Assembly (NCBI GenBank): GCA_963693365.1
Contig: CAVNZM010000008.1
Coordinates: forward strand, 558,001-622,000
Reading direction: 5' to 3'
DNA from: Amoebidium appalachense
Taxonomy: Eukaryota; Ichthyosporea
DNA: 64,000 bases
Shown: positions 42,441 to 54,787 of the stretch, piece by piece
Layout of the letters: every line of letters starts with the position of its first letter
Position numbering within the stretch: the first letter of the stretch is position 1
The notes under the pieces: model-generated
Told to the model about the DNA's origin: nothing
The model's input: the letters and a program-made list of their open reading frames with translations, nothing else
The model's database searches: none
Translations under genes and position numbers: made by a program

Positions 42441-43453
42441 ACACACACACACATGCAGGGTGCCTGGATTGCCACGTGCATTGCCGCCGCCGCCGTATTT
42501 GCCTTTGTAGTGGGTGCCCTGTGTGCACGTGGTCTCCTTCATCCCCGCAAGGCAGCAAAAGACTGGGATGACCTAAACAAGGCCTCAGCCCTTGGTGCAC
42601 TGCCCCTCACCCTGTGTGTGTTTGCACTCATTCTCCAGTCAGAATCACGCGCATTTGCACGTGCTCTGTTCTGGGTGGGTGCCATCCTGCTCATGCTTCT
42701 GACTGTGGCGCTATGTACTGCCTGGGTGCGTAGGCCCATCTACCGGGGCACCATAGGGCCCATGTGGCTCCTAGTGCCTGTGGGCAATCTGCTGGTGGCT
42801 GCCGTGGCCCCCGTGGTGGATTCGGACTACACGGAGGTAAAAATAGACTCAGGCCCCCCTCTCTCCTCCCCCCCACCCCCCCCTCCTCCTCATCCACACA
42901 CACACAGATGCGCGCGCACACCTCCCTGCAAAGCAATAAGGTCAACCCATTCTCCCCCCCCCCCCCCATCCTCCACTCCCACCCACCCTTACTGCGCTGC
43001 GCCTGCCTCCACCCCCCCCCCCCCCCCCCCACGCTCACCAACAAAAAACAATGATAATGAAACGAAAATAAAAAAAAGGAAATGCAGTCAGGGTAAGAAG
43101 GGGGTGTGAGGGGGGGGGGGGGGGGAGACATTCGGAAGAGAAAATGATAGAGAGAACCATATTTGGCCAGAGAAAAAAACAAAAGCAAATACCATAATAC
43201 TGACTCTTTTTGCACGTGCAGGCCGGCTACCTGTGGCTGGGCATGGGTGGTGCACTGTGGCTTGTGCTGTGGCCAATGACCTTCCAGAGGGTCATGTTTG
43301 GTGCGCCCCTGCAAGAAACCATGAGACCTGGTCTGTTCATCTGGGTGGCTTGCCCACCCATGCTGGCTGTGGCATGGTCGGCACTCAATGGATTCGATGC
43401 GTATGTATCCCCCTAGTTGTTTGATGATGTGGGCATGGGAGAAAAGATAGGGT

Positions 43454-43515
<62 letters not shown>

Positions 43516-45758
43516 GCAGCTATGTGTGAAAGTGTGTGTGTGTGTGTGCTATGCAGTTGTGTGTGTGTGTGTTTGTGTGTCTGTGTGCGCGCACATGTGT
43601 GTTCGTGTGTGTTATGTAGTTGTACATGTGCGCACGTGGGGGTGTATATTGGGCTGCTCACGTGCTTACCCAGAAAGGAAGATTCACCATAAATTGTTTG
43701 CATCAAGCCACAACCCACATACTCACACCCCTACCCCCCCAGGCTAGCCCTTGTGTGCACACAACTAGGCCTCGGCCTTCTACTCTTCATGATGGGCCTG
43801 TTTGCCACAGGCTATCTGGGCCGCAATAGGTTCGACGTAGGCTACTGGGCATATGCATTCCCCCTGCAGGTTCAGACAATGGCATTGCTGCTGTGGTACC
43901 AGGCTAGGCCCACAGACGGCTCAGAGGTACATGTTGCACACTTGCCCCCCCCCCCCCCCCCCCCCCCCCCTCCCCCCCCTCCCCCCACCTACCTGTGGGT
44001 GACTGGAGCCCCTTACCGACAACTTGCTATGCATATGCTGTGTGTGCTTTTCAACCTGTATATTGTTGTCCTTCTTGAACATATAGTTCGTCTGCACAGC
44101 AAATGGATGCCTATTCTAGTGATGCTTAGAGGAGCTATCACACGTTCACTTAGCACGCATTGCGCATATCCCCTCCCCCCCCCCCCCCCTTCTCCTTCCC
44201 CCCCCCCCCCCTCCCCCTTCTCCCTTCCCCCCCCCCCTCCTCCCCCCCCCCCTCGGTGCATTCTCCCTTCCCTTTACACGTAAGCTCACCTTCTCCCTTC
44301 ACCCTATATTCGTACTTTACCCTTTTCCTCCCTTTCAGCTCCCCCCACCCCCCACCCCCCCCCAAAAGCCCCCCCTCCCCCCCGCGGCCCCCCAGCTTAC
44401 ACTCTGTCCCATCTACAGCATCGTAACCCAGATCCACCTCTTCCCTCCCCCTTCACCTCCCCCAATGTACTCTTTGTCCCATCTATGATATGTGCCGCAT
44501 GCTAACCTCCCCTTCCCCCCCCCCCCCCCCCCCCAAAAGAAAAAAAAATAAAAAAATCCGCACACACAAACACACACACACATACACACAGTTCTTTGCC
44601 AAGGCCGGGCTAGCCATAGTGAGCTACAGCACATCCATCCTTCTAGCAAACACCATTGCCTCCATCAGTGGCCGCATGGGTCTCTTTGTGGCTCCTGCGG
44701 CCGCTGGGCCTGGCATGCTGGGCAAGCTGTCCCACTATGCATTCCGAGGCGCACTCTCAAAGATGCAGACCCTCGCTAAGCGCCTACATAGCCCTGCGGC
44801 ACTGCGTGAGCTAGCAACACTAGTTGCTGAGTTTGGTGTTGCACATCACGAACACATGGTGTATGAAGACACGGTTATGTTTCCCCAGCTAGATGCATTC
44901 TTCCCTGGTGTTAGTCGCATGGCAGGGCAGCAACACGAAGGTAACGTCGGAGACCTGACTGCCCTGTGTGATTTGATGCAGACTTTAGCCCCGGCCACAT
45001 ACAATGCCGTTACACAGCGTGTGCAAGGGGGTAGGTGTGTGGCACCAACAGACACAGACCCTATCCCCAGTGCACGGGATGCAGGGCGGGTAGTGGAATT
45101 AATGGATGTAGTTGGTCGTGAGGCAACAGAGCATATGGATTGGGAGGAAGCCCACCTCGGCCCACTTTTGCGCAAATACCTTAACACAAAGATGCACAAG
45201 ACCCTGGCAAGGAAGATGTGGGAGGGCACGGAGCCAAACAAGTGGAGGGTGATACTGCCATTCCTCGTCAACAACCAGGTGCTACACTTCAGACGTGTGC
45301 AGTTGCTCAAGGTGTGTGCGTGCGTGTGGGTGTGTGTGTGAGGGGGGAGGGGGGGGGGAGGGGAAGGAGCAGTGTTGGCTATGCTGGTGGGCTGCTCAGT
45401 TGTGGTTATTAGTAAGTGCTAACACCCAGAGTACCTGGTTTTAAGGTGGTGAATAAAGTCCCGGGGAGCTTGGTGGGTGGGGGTGGGGGGAGGAGGGGGG
45501 GCTGGTGTGCATGTGCCGGGGGGGAGAATGAAGGGGGGAGGGGGGGGGGGGGGGGGTGATTTGGGCTATGGGGGAGGGTGTGCCGATCAAAATTCTATTT
45601 TTTATTTTCAGGCGTGGATTGCCGCCATGCCTGAGCGGGCGCATCTGGTTGGCCAGATGGTCTACGAGGGTGTAGACGCCTTCCTGTGGACCCGATTGAT
45701 TGCTGAGCTGCCTGAGCTGGCCCCCCGCCACGCCCGCCACCACCACCACTACGCCTAG
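38523..45758 (+). CDS. SelW-like / glutaredoxin / DUF4395-like / SLAC1-TehA / hemerythrin fusion protein
   Basis: Exons: 38523-38629, 38888-39046, 39492-39753, 40160-40402, 40757-41460, 41765-41909, 42459-42836, 43222-43400, 43743-43926, 44592-45311 and 45612-45758; all GT-AG, in phase, about 1,075 residues (1,051 from ATG 38595). Order: Rdx/selenoprotein-W fold with C36-S-S-C39 (Cys where Sec may occur), about 30-105; glutaredoxin with C144-P-H-C147 and cis-Pro in TVPNVFIGGKSVGG, about 125-215; DUF4395-like membrane domain (GPFGWPSWLVWPFFFFPYNV, about 280-430); TDT/SLAC1-TehA channel, about 505-825, with GPMWLLVPVGNLL, RPGLFIWVACPPMLA and FDVGYWAYAFPL; hemerythrin HHE domain, about 830-1000, with HHEHMVYEDTVMFPQLD, QQHEG and EHMDWEEAHLGPLL as likely di-iron ligands. 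The end is His-rich. The TDT family moves small anions such as malate, chloride, nitrate or sulfite. A membrane channel controlled by thiol redox and by iron or oxygen is inferred, not shown. Confidence 0.88.
43456..43511. repeat. (GT)n microsatellite
   Basis: A pure GT tract in intron 8 of the fusion gene, 55 bp after the exon 8 donor, followed by degenerate GT-rich copies to about 43630. Confidence 0.95.
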
Positions 45759-46134
45759 ATATGGAAGATGCCTAAATATGGAAATATGATGGTTCCTCGA
45801 TACCCGCCACCACCACCACCACGACTAAATATGGCAGTTGTCTAGATATGGAAATGTGGCAGTGCCTCGCGGGTGCCTTTTCATTGTTTTCACCAATAAG
45901 AGCGTGCTTTTGTATAGGCCAATACGGGCAGTAGTGTAAATCAGCAATAGAACAAAAAAGGTAGGAATATATCCAGAGTGCTGTAGGTACTGTGTGCACA
46001 TATAGAGTGTAGATCTGCCGTAAGTACCTATGAGCACTGCGGCTAGTGCCTGGACGGCCAATATCGACCTAATGCATATCTGTGTGCACCAATTTCTAAT
46101 TGGTGTTGCTATCAGTTGTTAATAGATCACGTTC

Positions 46135-46140
46135 AATAAA
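46135..46140 (+). promoter_or_regulatory. Possible polyadenylation signal AATAAA
   Basis: A canonical hexamer 377 nt past the stop codon of the fusion gene, in ordinary sequence before the next microsatellite block. There is no transcript evidence. Confidence 0.35.
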
Positions 46141-47264
46141 GAAAGGCAAGCCACACCCAGCGGCCTCCGTTTTTCTTTCCCCAAAATGTTTTTGTTACTT
46201 GCCCTTTGACAGGTCCAGTGTTCTTCTGTATGCATCCTCTTTTTTCTCTTCTTAGGTGGTGGTGGGGACAGGGGAAGGCAGTATTCATTCCCTTTTCCAG
46301 TCGTGCACTGCATCACGTTTATGAGCCGCGTGCACGTGACCGTGACCCCCCCCCCCCCCCCCCCAACGCCTCCCCTCCCCCCCCAACACACACACACCAA
46401 CCTCCTTTCCTCTCTGGACATGCACTGTTCAAGTATGTCACACTGTGCGTCTCCCCCTGCATTTTCTGGATCACACCCCGCATGTGAGCTTTGTGTGTAC
46501 GTCGTGCCATGGCCGTGAAACACTCTTTCCCCTCCTCTTCCCCAACCCCCCCCCCCCTCCCCTCGCACCCCCCCGGGCACACACAGTCACGTGCACGCGC
46601 GCACACACACACCGTGACACACACGCGCACGCACACACACGCACGCATGCTTGCACGCACACACACACCGACCCACCCGTCCACCCGCCCGCCCACACAC
46701 CCGCCCACACACACACCAACGCACACACGGACACACACCTCTCCCCCTCCCCCCAACCTTCCCTCCCTCCCCCCCCCCCCCCCCCCACCCACCCACCCAC
46801 CCACCCACCTCCCCCTCCCCAACACTCCCCCCCCCCCCGGGCCCCCCCACCCCCCACCCCCCCCCCCCCCCCCCCCCCCCAACCCCCACCCCATCCCCCA
46901 AAACACACACACACACACACACAGATGCAAACAGCAGACACACAACCATATCCCTCAACCCATCCATAAAACCACACACACACCCTTCCACTTTAGCCCT
47001 TGTGACTCCCCCATCCAAACAATTTCTCCTTCCCCCACCTCTCCCCCCCCCCAACTCCCGCCCCCACCTCCCCATTCACCCACCCATCAAAACCGTTAGA
47101 GCTCAATCGTCCACCCCCCCACACCCCACTCCCCCCCCCTCCCCCCCCCCCTTCCCCCACTCCATTTCCGCCCCGAGCCCCATCTATCCAAGCCGTCTCA
47201 CCTCACCCAACCACCCATTCACCCATCCACCTAACATCAAAAAGTCTACCCCCCCCCCCCCCCC

Positions 47265-47822
47265 GCCTTCCCTCCCCTCCACCCCTCCACCCACTCCTCT
47301 CACCCCCTCCTCCTCCCCCCCCCCCTCTTCCCCTCCCTCCCCTCCACCCCTCCACCCACTCCTCTCACCCCCTCCTCCCCTCCCCCCCCCCCCTCTTCCC
47401 CTCCCTCCCCTCCACCCCTCCACCCACTCCTCTCACCCCCTCCTCCCTCCCCCCCCCTCTTCCCCTCCCTCCCCTCCACCCCTCCACCCACTCCTCTCAC
47501 CCCCTCCTCCTCCCCCCCCCCCTCTTCCCCTCCCTCCCCTCCACCCCTCCACCCACTCCTCTCACCCCCTCCTCCTCCCCCCCCCCTCTTCCCCTCCCTC
47601 CCCTCCACCCCTCCACCCACTCCTCTCACCCCCTCCTCCTCCCCCCCCCCCTCTTCCCCTCCCTCCCCTCCACCCCCTCCACCCACTCCTCTCACCCCCT
47701 CCCCTCCCCCCCCCCCCCTCTTCCCCCTCCCTCCCCTCCACCCCTCCACCCACTCCTCTCACCCCCTCCTCCTCCCCCCCCCCCTCTTCCCCTCCCTCCC
47801 CTCCACCCCTCCACCCACCCCT
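47265..47822. repeat. C-rich minisatellite, about nine units of 60-68 bp
   Basis: Each unit reads CCACTCCTCTCACCCCCTCC, a C-tract of variable length, then a TTCCCCTCCCTCCCCTCCAC-type stretch. Units differ mainly in C-tract length, as expected from replication slippage. Confidence 0.95.
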
Positions 47823-48656
47823 ACTACACACTCACCCCCGTACACACACACACTCGTCCACCCACTCATGACCACCCAACTACCCACATACCCTAACATC
47901 CATCCACCCACCCATCCACCTCCCCTAACACCCACCCGCTCCCCCTCCACCCTCCCCCCCTCCCCCCCCCCCCCCAACACACACACCCACCCACTCACCC
48001 ACCCACGCACACACCCTTAGACCTACCCTATAGCACCCACCCACAGGTTAACACACCCACCCACACACCCACCCATTTAAAGAGTTCTCCCTCCTCAACC
48101 CACCTACCCACCCATTCATGCACCTGGTCTATCCACCCACCCAGCCCAGCCAACCATCCAAACACCCACAGACCGATCCTCCTCCTCCCCCCCCCCCACA
48201 ACCCCCATCCCCCCCCCTCCGCGCACCCCTCCACCAACCCAACCAAACCGTGTCACCTCACTCACCCGGCCGTGACACTTGCGCATTCACTGCTGACCCG
48301 CTCGCTTACTCCAAACTCACTATCCCTATTCCCCCTATCCCCCCTTCTCCCCCCCTCCCCCCTCCCCCCTCCCCCCTCCCCCCCCCCCCCCCCAACACAC
48401 ACGCATACATGCAAGCACCGTTCCACCCTGATCATTGCAATGAAGCATTTTGCAGGGGATTGGAAAAGGTTTCAATCGATGGGGTACGAGGTGTGTAGGT
48501 GGTGGGTTAGGGAACATGGGTGAAGGGGAGGGGAGAGAGAACGGGGAAAAAGAGAACCAATGGGGGCGGGAGGGGGGGGGGAGAAGGAGGCTCGGAAATG
48601 GTGTGTGTGCTTGTGGGTGAGCGGGTGGGTGGAGAGTTCAGCGGGTGGGATGGGGT

Positions 48657-48704
<48 letters not shown>

Positions 48705-49332
48705 GGGGGGAGGGGGGGGGGGGGGGGAGGGGGGGGGGGGGGGGGGGGGGCGGCGCGAGGGCGGGGGGAGAGTGGGGGTTGGGATGGAGGTGGGGGTGGG
48801 GGGAGGGGGTGAGCACCCCACAAGGTAGTGCTTAGGAAAGTGACACGAACCATTTACTGTTAAATGCCATTATGTAAGCATACAAATGTAATATAACCTT
48901 ACAATTTCACATATCGATATCATACACACAGCTAAGATATGCTTTGACATACTGAACATATCTGCCGTTAATTCCTGTCACACCACACCTGACCGATAGT
49001 ACAACAAGCCCGAGCAGTTGCCATGGCACCAGCACACTGCAATTATGTAATCGGGCTGCCTACCAAGAGGTAATTTTAGAAATAAAAATAAAAGTACTAC
49101 TGGGGGAACAGCACTTTGCGCTATTATTAAGCCCCAAAGTACCTAATATGTATACGTTAGTTGATTGATGTTGGTAGCAAAGCCTGTTATCATATCAGCA
49201 CCGTTAACGTGAAATCAATCGAGCATCAGAATGGGCCGTTTTGTAGGCCAGTATTTCATTAAATTTTAAGCATATAACCCTTATTTATAGGCCCCTATTT
49301 AATGAACCTTTACCTTAATCTTATCCCTGAAG

Positions 49333-51042
49333 TTATTCATTGGCTAGTACGGTTTGTGGGAAAAAGAACCCAGCCTGTCTTGCCTCCCTCATCCAATCAT
49401 TGTCCAGTGTGCATAGTGTCTCAATATAATCGTGCCCATTTTGGGCCAACCCCAGTCTTTGACCAATAAAATTACGTGGTTCAAAACCCCCCTTTTCAAT
49501 TTTCAATACGAAATCCGCTAAATCGCGCGCAATCGTTTCCACACTGCCGCCCATGCCGCATTGTGTGCACACATATGGAATGTCGGTGGGTTGTTGGGGA
49601 TGAGGCAGGGCCCGGCCCACGTCCGTCGGGAGGGTTCCGTTGCCCGTAGCAACCACCAATAGGGGCACGTCTAGCGCCATCGCATGATCTATAGCCAATC
49701 CCTGCGTCTCGCCATGTGCAAGAAGTATCATGCCACGTGACCGGCGTAGTTCCCGGTAGTATTCCGCCTGGGAATAACTCCCATACACCATCTTCACATA
49801 TTCCAGCCCCAACCCACCTAGTGCACGCTCCACCGCACTCACGTCACCATCCGAGCGAGTTTTTACATACAGTGTGTATATGTTTCGTGCCCGGTGTGAC
49901 TTCTGGGCCGTAGGAATGAGCTCAAAATCTCTGCTCGCATCAACGGCTGTGGGCAAAACAAGATAGTTGCTGAATAGGCCCCAATGATCCTGACCCCATG
50001 TGGATATACATTTTACCTGCTGTTGGATATTCGTGATATTCCTGTGGCACCGTAGATAGTCCGATGATGCCATGAAATTTATCGGTTGCATGTGCAAATT
50101 CGTACCTAGGACAGCCGCGTTAGTGGCCCGTGGGTGGGATTTATGAATGGGATAACCGTCTTTGTGTAGGACTACCTCCCCGTCTGCAGCCCAATTTTCG
50201 ACTGATTTTCGAAGTGCGATTATGTCCACCGTAGGTCCTATGATTATGCGCGTGGTGGTATTGAACGGCCTTAGCCCCAGTGCGGCCGCAGTCATAATTT
50301 GCGCCGCCAGCTCATTGGAATTAAACCCACCAATCACAACGTGCACCACGTCATACTTCCACCACTCAGGGTCGTTGAATGCAAACGGGTAGCCAATCCG
50401 CCGCATCTGGCTAATCAGCGTATTCAACACCACTGCAGGGCCCCCATGACCGCCTACTTCCTCTGGAGGAAACACCAAATTTACGCTCATGTTTCCAGGC
50501 AGACATCTGGTGGGCAGGCCGGTGTATGTGTCTTTGGCGGTTTGCAGGTCGTATTGGAATGTTTGGTAACCCGGCCCGGCGTGTTCAAAGGACGTGCGGA
50601 ATGGGTCTGTGGGTGATTCGGTTGGCACACAAAAACGAACAGTGTCGATTGCATAGTGGGCCACGTGTTCCATAAATGCCCAGTGGCCTCTGTCTCGCCA
50701 ATCGTTCATCCTCGTGCGGTTATCGTTCGCTAGACATTGAAAATCTTGCGGCGGAGGTTGGGCAGCAAAACTGAAACGGGTAGAATTTGAAAAACTGGCG
50801 GTAGGTGTTGGTGTCTGGTGCGTGTATGTGGGAAAGGTAGTGTATGTGTCTGTGCTGGGGGATTTCGTTCCTGTCTGGTTCAATGAAGCATCCCAGATTC
50901 CACTCTCCCACACAAACGTCTGTAGTGGGCGATGAGTCCCGTGCAAGGCTGAAAAAAGGAGAAAAGAGCTGAGGGCAAATGAAAAGCCCACAGCCCACCG
51001 TGGGCAGGCGGCCTGAAGACACTTGGCTGTACGGTGAGGCAT
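49333..51042 (-). CDS. Type II membrane GT-B glycosyltransferase-like protein
   Basis: A single uninterrupted frame of 569 codons, unusual in this intron-dense window. A short cytosolic N-terminus is followed by one hydrophobic anchor (about residues 16-34, AVGFSFALSSFLLFSALHG), then a Ser/Thr-rich stem to about 130, the topology of Golgi glycosyltransferases. The lumenal part has several N-glycosylation sequons (NST, NRT, NMS, NTT, NIT, NGT). EEVGGHGGPAVVLNTLISQM resembles the Gly-rich N-domain loop of GT-B enzymes. SRGMILLAHGETQGLAIDHA followed by MALDVPLLVV matches the C-domain nucleotide-sugar segment (E-x-x-G-L-A-x-x-x-A-M) of GT4-type enzymes. The donor and acceptor are unknown. Many conserved Cys suggest disulfides. 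The start is the first ATG and sits directly before the anchor. Confidence 0.75.
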   Translation of the reverse strand: MPHRTAKCLQAACPRWAVGFSFALSSFLLFSALHGTHRPLQTFVWESGIWDASLNQTGTKSPSTDTYTTFPTYTHQTPTPTASFSNSTRFSFAAQPPPQDFQCLANDNRTRMNDWRDRGHWAFMEHVAHYAIDTVRFCVPTESPTDPFRTSFEHAGPGYQTFQYDLQTAKDTYTGLPTRCLPGNMSVNLVFPPEEVGGHGGPAVVLNTLISQMRRIGYPFAFNDPEWWKYDVVHVVIGGFNSNELAAQIMTAAALGLRPFNTTTRIIIGPTVDIIALRKSVENWAADGEVVLHKDGYPIHKSHPRATNAAVLGTNLHMQPINFMASSDYLRCHRNITNIQQQVKCISTWGQDHWGLFSNYLVLPTAVDASRDFELIPTAQKSHRARNIYTLYVKTRSDGDVSAVERALGGLGLEYVKMVYGSYSQAEYYRELRRSRGMILLAHGETQGLAIDHAMALDVPLLVVATGNGTLPTDVGRALPHPQQPTDIPYVCTQCGMGGSVETIARDLADFVLKIEKGGFEPRNFIGQRLGLAQNGHDYIETLCTLDNDWMREARQAGFFFPQTVLANE

Positions 51043-52200
51043 AATTCTTTAATTAATGAAAACGGCCTGCTTCATGACATAGGCTATGGAACATGTGCTT
51101 TTTGGGAAATGGTGCACATTGAATACAATAACTCAGCTACACGAATTTGGCAGCGGTTCGACACCGTGACGCCTAGCCATCGGTGCATGCACACCGTGTG
51201 GTCCGGTCACATTTGCATAAGCGAATGACCTAAGGTGGAAATTGTGTCCCCAAAATCCTGATACTATAGTAGCGCCACATACAACCTGGCAGGCATGTGT
51301 CGTGCGTGTGTTCCATTAGACTGTTGCTCGTTTAAATATTCCATAGTTTTGTCAACAAGCTACCCCTGCTAGCTGCATATGCTGCAGGTATCCAGCTGAC
51401 AAATAGCCTGCATATGTATGACTAGGCACAAGCTGTACTGCTATGAAACAAAGGTGAATCTATAAGTGCTGCGATAGCAGACACAACAACCTTTGAATTT
51501 ACATTACAACTCCATAGTCCACATACCTAATGAAGAATACACCGTTGCCGTAGGCTACTCTCATTATATGGGGTCGGGAATCTGGGGGGTCCATGGCCGC
51601 GTAATTGCTGATCAATAGACTCTTGAATTTGAGCCGAGCTGCTAGGGCTGCTCAGCATGCATGTTAATGATATCGGCTCAATGTAAGTAGTACAGAGATG
51701 CTAGACGTGCCTGTGCTTTATAACTAGAGATTGTAAATATAAAATGATAATAAAATCTATGTTGTACATTTTGAGTATCTCAAACGCTTGTCTTTTCGAC
51801 AGACACTGACACTAAACGTTTCGCGAGTTTGCGAGCTCGCAATGCTCGCATATTGATAATAGCTAAATTTTGGGGGTACCATGAATGAATCTAGCCAAAT
51901 CTTGCCAACATGTGATTGGCGGATCTACATATTGACAGCACGCCAATCACAGGCCAATCAGCTAACGAAGCAATTTGATTGGGTTGACAATGGCCTATGA
52001 GAAGTGCGGGAGGCAAGACCATTTCTTGCTACCGTCGTGGCTCCCCGAGACTCATGGACATGAAATCAGAGGCAAGTACGGAAGTTTATTATTTTGAAAA
52101 TAAAATAAATACTCTAAAAGAATATTATGAATAACTCTTGATGGACATCTAACGAACCATGAAAACTATGGTGTGTGTACGTGCATGTAAGTGCACGTAC

Positions 52201-52264
<64 letters not shown>

Positions 52265-52651
52265 CTACCCTAAAGAAGGAAACAGTGTCCCTAACGCGCA
52301 GCCAAGGACACCCCTTCATCTTAAAAAAGGACAGCTAGCTAAGGCAACTAGTTTGTGCGCTTTTACACTAGCACCACCAAACTTAATTCAACCAACTAAC
52401 TCTACAAATACCTTTTACCTCTGATGCCAGACACTCACACAAACGCTAAAACGACAACCAAAGACTGAAATCCAAACGACATGTACTCCTTTTTATACCC
52501 GTTCCCACGATGCATTTGGAATTTGAAGCTGAAGAAACCAATCAAATGCTTTAAAATCTGACCAAATCAGAACATGCAATCAAAACCGAACTACTCTAAC
52601 TATATATGGAAACCAGCAATCCAACACAACTAATGCATGACAAATAACCAA
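51043..52651. other. Upstream region of the glycosyltransferase-like gene
   Basis: Ordinary AT-balanced sequence without long homopolymers, apart from a (GT)n tract at 52203-52262. Short inverted words occur. ACGTGCATGTAAGTGCACGT is a near-palindrome beside the GT tract at 52180. No reading frame or RNA was recognised. Confidence 0.6.
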
Positions 52652-53049
52652 TCACCTCACCGCAATGCCACTCGGTGGATCTTCGTCTCTCACCGCTGCC
52701 TCCTCCCGCTTGAAAACCACAGTGCGGGCTAGATCGGAATGCACATACGCCCGCCGCCCCGCAGCAAAAAGCTCAACAAAGAACATCCAGAACGAGTACT
52801 GAAATACGTACTGAAACAGTTTGTTCCAAGCCAAACTGTAGGTAATCCCACTATTCAGTAAGTTGAGCAGTCAAAAGGGATTCACTTTTCATGCAAAAGT
52901 TAGACATCTCGTATCAAATTTTATACCATACACACGCATGAATGCATGTATGCCCGGCTTGCCCACGCGCAAATCAAGCAACGCCCCCTTCCCCACCTCC
53001 CTGGTGTCCCCTCTAGCTGCTACCTAGGCTTCCCCCTTAAAAGCCAAAG

Positions 53050-53083
<34 letters not shown>

Positions 53084-53186
53084 TGTGAAAGGGCTTGCTC
53101 AGCTTTAATTTTTCAAGCTGTAGAGGTGCACACAACTCAGCCTCCACGTCTTCAAGTTGCATGGCCCACACGTTTCCGTCATTGAG
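52652..53186 (-). CDS. Two 3' exons of an unrecognised gene
   Basis: Exon 53186-53134 (17 codons plus two bases) joins in phase to 52835-52652 (one base plus 60 codons and a stop). The joined C-terminal peptide includes DGNVWAMQLEDVEAEF, then LAWNKLFQYVFQYSFWMFFV, and ends in a charged tail rich in Arg, Glu and Asp. The composition is protein-like and both splice sites fit GT-AG (donor GTGTGC, acceptor CCTACAG). The aromatic helix could be membrane-embedded or a packed amphipathic segment. I do not recognise the family. Upstream exons should lie to the right of 53186, where (AC)n and (CACG)n repeats obscure the sequence; a frame near 53290-53350 (VLRMHELCDAALEIS) is one candidate but its phase does not fit. 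Confidence 0.45.
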
Positions 53187-53470
53187 CTACATAAACAAAC
53201 ATTCATATGGCCACACAAAATACACACGCAGACACTGCTGCACACTTGGTCACACGCACACACATCGCAAAGTTTATGTATGCGCACACTCGTCAACGCA
53301 CATCGATATCTCTAGAGCTGCATCGCACAACTCATGCATTCGTAGCACAGCTGGACAGACAATAGATGTACGTACGCCTGCACGCACGCACCAAATGGAC
53401 ATAAACATGGTAATACACAAACAGAAGCAAACTCTCAGACATCCACGCATACACATACACACAAACACAG

Positions 53471-53567
<97 letters not shown>

Positions 53568-54075
53568 ACACGCACACACACACACACACACATGCGCGCG
53601 CGCGCGCACATGTACATGTACACACACACAAAACACGTTGATTTAAGCACATAATCTAACAGTGTCGTACATTTTCCCACGAACATGTACATCGACACAC
53701 ACAAACTCCGTTCTACACCCACACATCTCGCCACATCTCACATACCCACGTGCACACACACACACACATGTAATACCACACATGCACTTACAGACACACC
53801 AGTGTACAAAAAGGCACAACGTGCACATATCTGTGTACGTACTCCCCCTGGCATACACAGGCCATTTTGATACATAAATCAACCCGGGGACAGTCACACA
53901 CACACACATGAACACATGCAGCACACACACAAGCAGCACGCACGCACGCACGCACGCACGCACGCGCGCACGCACGCACGCACGCACGCACGCACACACG
54001 CACGCACGCACACACGCACGCACACACGCATGCACACACGGGCACACACACACACAGACACACGTGACACACGTG

Positions 54076-54142
<67 letters not shown>

Positions 54143-54385
54143 CACGAAGCCGCGAAACAGGATAGTGGTTTGAAGCATGGGCCACAAGGAGAGAAAAAGT
54201 GAACATAATAATGTGATTGAAGGTCTGTTGTACCCAACATCTTGTTATTATTCCAAGCGAAACTTCTATACCCAGTGCTACATATATATTCCAAGATTGA
54301 AAATTGTGTTCATTAAAAGGATAATCCTTATCGTTGTTTGTGGCGCTACTCACAATGTCTTCTCCCTCTTTCTCTCTCTCCGGCT

Positions 54386-54440
<55 letters not shown>

Positions 54441-54462
54441 TCTCTCTCTCTCTCTCTCTCTT

Positions 54463-54495
<33 letters not shown>

Positions 54496-54754
54496 ACCCT
54501 TTCCCTCCATCCCTCCCCCGCCCCTCACTCTCTCGCTCTCTCGTTCTCTCTCTCTCTTTCTCGTGACTCCCCACCCCCCTTCCCCCCCTCCATCTCCCCC
54601 TTCCCTCCCCTCCCTCCCCTCCCACCCCCCTCTCTCTTTCTCTCTCTCGTTCTCTTTCTCTCTCCTATATCTCTCTTTCATCCCCCTTTCTTCTCTCCAT
54701 TTCTCCCCCTCCCCCCGCCCCCCTCTCCCCTCCCCCCCCCTTTCTCTTTCTCTT

Positions 54755-54787
<33 letters not shown>

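Larger units (their letters stand above)
45759..49332. other. Long gene-free, C-rich interval
   Basis: After about 400 bp of plain 3' flank, 46340-48420 is almost entirely C-rich simple sequence (CCCA, CACA and CT mixtures, plus a minisatellite described separately). A G-rich block covers 48520-48825. The final 500 bp is AT-rich and plain. A dispersed tandem word (GATATGGAAATATGATGG / GATATGGAAATGTGGCAG) lies just after the fusion gene stop, at 45773 and 45845. No gene found. Confidence 0.7.
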
